From contig JAFQBO010000175.1 of the NCBI GenBank assembly GCA_017416665.1, forward strand, positions 1 through 6,482: a DNA stretch of 6,482 nt. Direction: 5' to 3'. Each line of letters opens with the position of its first letter. The stretch's first letter is position 1. The stretch is from Oscillospiraceae bacterium. Its GTDB lineage: Bacteria > Bacillota > Clostridia > Oscillospirales > Ruminococcaceae. The notes below the pieces were generated by a model. It was given only the letters and a program-made list of their open reading frames with translations. It had not been told where the DNA came from and did not search any database. Position numbers and translations under genes: made by a program. Shown here piece by piece: positions 6,378 to 6,482 of this stretch.

Positions 6378-6482
6378 ATGGCAGACACCATTTTAAACGA
6401 AACAAAAACCGATGCCATAGGCGAAATTCATAACATAACCATGGGTTCTGCCGCTGATGCCGTTTCAGCAATGATTGATGCA
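6378..6482 (+). CDS. fliY: Flagellar motor switch protein FliY/FliN, N-terminal part (cut by the window edge)
   Basis: The first 35 codons are visible. The sequence TDAIGEIHNITMGSAADAVS aligns with the start of the CheC-like domain of FliY (typically DAIGEIGNISMGSAATALS). D12, E16 and N19 fit the D-x3-E-x2-N half of the CheC/FliY phosphatase motif, so the protein could remove phosphate from CheY-P at the motor switch; the Pro that completes the motif would lie beyond the edge. Glycine of the usual EIGN is His (H18) here. Only 11 residues precede the domain, so the FliM-like CheY-P-binding peptide present at the N terminus of Bacillus FliY is absent. The position two bases after fliM supports FliY over a free CheC, but the FliN-type C-terminal SpoA domain needed to prove it is outside the window. 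Confidence 0.8.
   Translation, partial: MADTILNETKTDAIGEIHNITMGSAADAVSAMIDA

Noticed and set aside
40..6482. Mobile elements, CRISPR arrays, tRNA or rRNA genes
   Set aside because: No transposase or integrase, no spaced direct repeats of CRISPR length, and no cloverleaf or rRNA sequence was recognised; intergenic DNA is short and explained mostly by promoters and one terminator.

Overview
The window looks like chromosome of a motile, cellulose-degrading, low-GC Gram-positive anaerobe of the Ruminococcus / Oscillospiraceae type. The main reasons are a secreted family 9 glycoside hydrolase that ends in a dockerin (a cellulosome component) and a flagellar switch pair of the Firmicutes kind (FliM followed by a CheC-like FliY). 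AT-rich intergenic DNA and strong AGGAG-type ribosome binding sites fit this. The placement is inferred from protein content; no rRNA or other taxonomic marker is present.

Layout. On the minus strand, 40-2649 encodes an 869-residue pre-protein with the order signal peptide, GH9 catalytic module, CBM3c-like module, dockerin. Its upstream region (2650-2866) holds a sigma-A-like promoter, a leader hairpin followed by a T7 run, a 22-bp LacI-family-like palindrome and a GGAGG site. Upstream of that, also on the minus strand, 2867-4945 encodes a 692-residue methyl-accepting chemotaxis protein with a periplasmic-type Cache sensor. It is closed by a clear intrinsic terminator (2815-2856) and preceded by a good TTGACT-17-TATACT promoter. 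The two minus-strand genes therefore appear to be separate transcription units.

A 428-bp AT-rich divergent intergenic region (4946-5373) separates the chemoreceptor gene from fliM. On the plus strand, fliM (5374-6375, TTG start) is followed after two bases by fliY, which runs off the right edge after 35 codons. The fliY ribosome binding site is embedded in the last codons of fliM, so the two are probably translationally coupled.

How the genes fit together. The chemoreceptor would feed the CheA/CheY pathway, whose output, CheY-P, binds the N-terminal peptide of FliM; FliY, if catalytically intact, would dephosphorylate CheY-P at the switch. The cellulase releases soluble sugars from cellulose. 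It is reasonable, but only inference, that the receptor senses a compound related to this lifestyle. I found no mobile element, CRISPR array, tRNA or rRNA, and no clearly new system. The most interesting signals are the layered control region of the cellulase gene and the proximity of cellulosome, chemoreceptor and flagellar switch genes.
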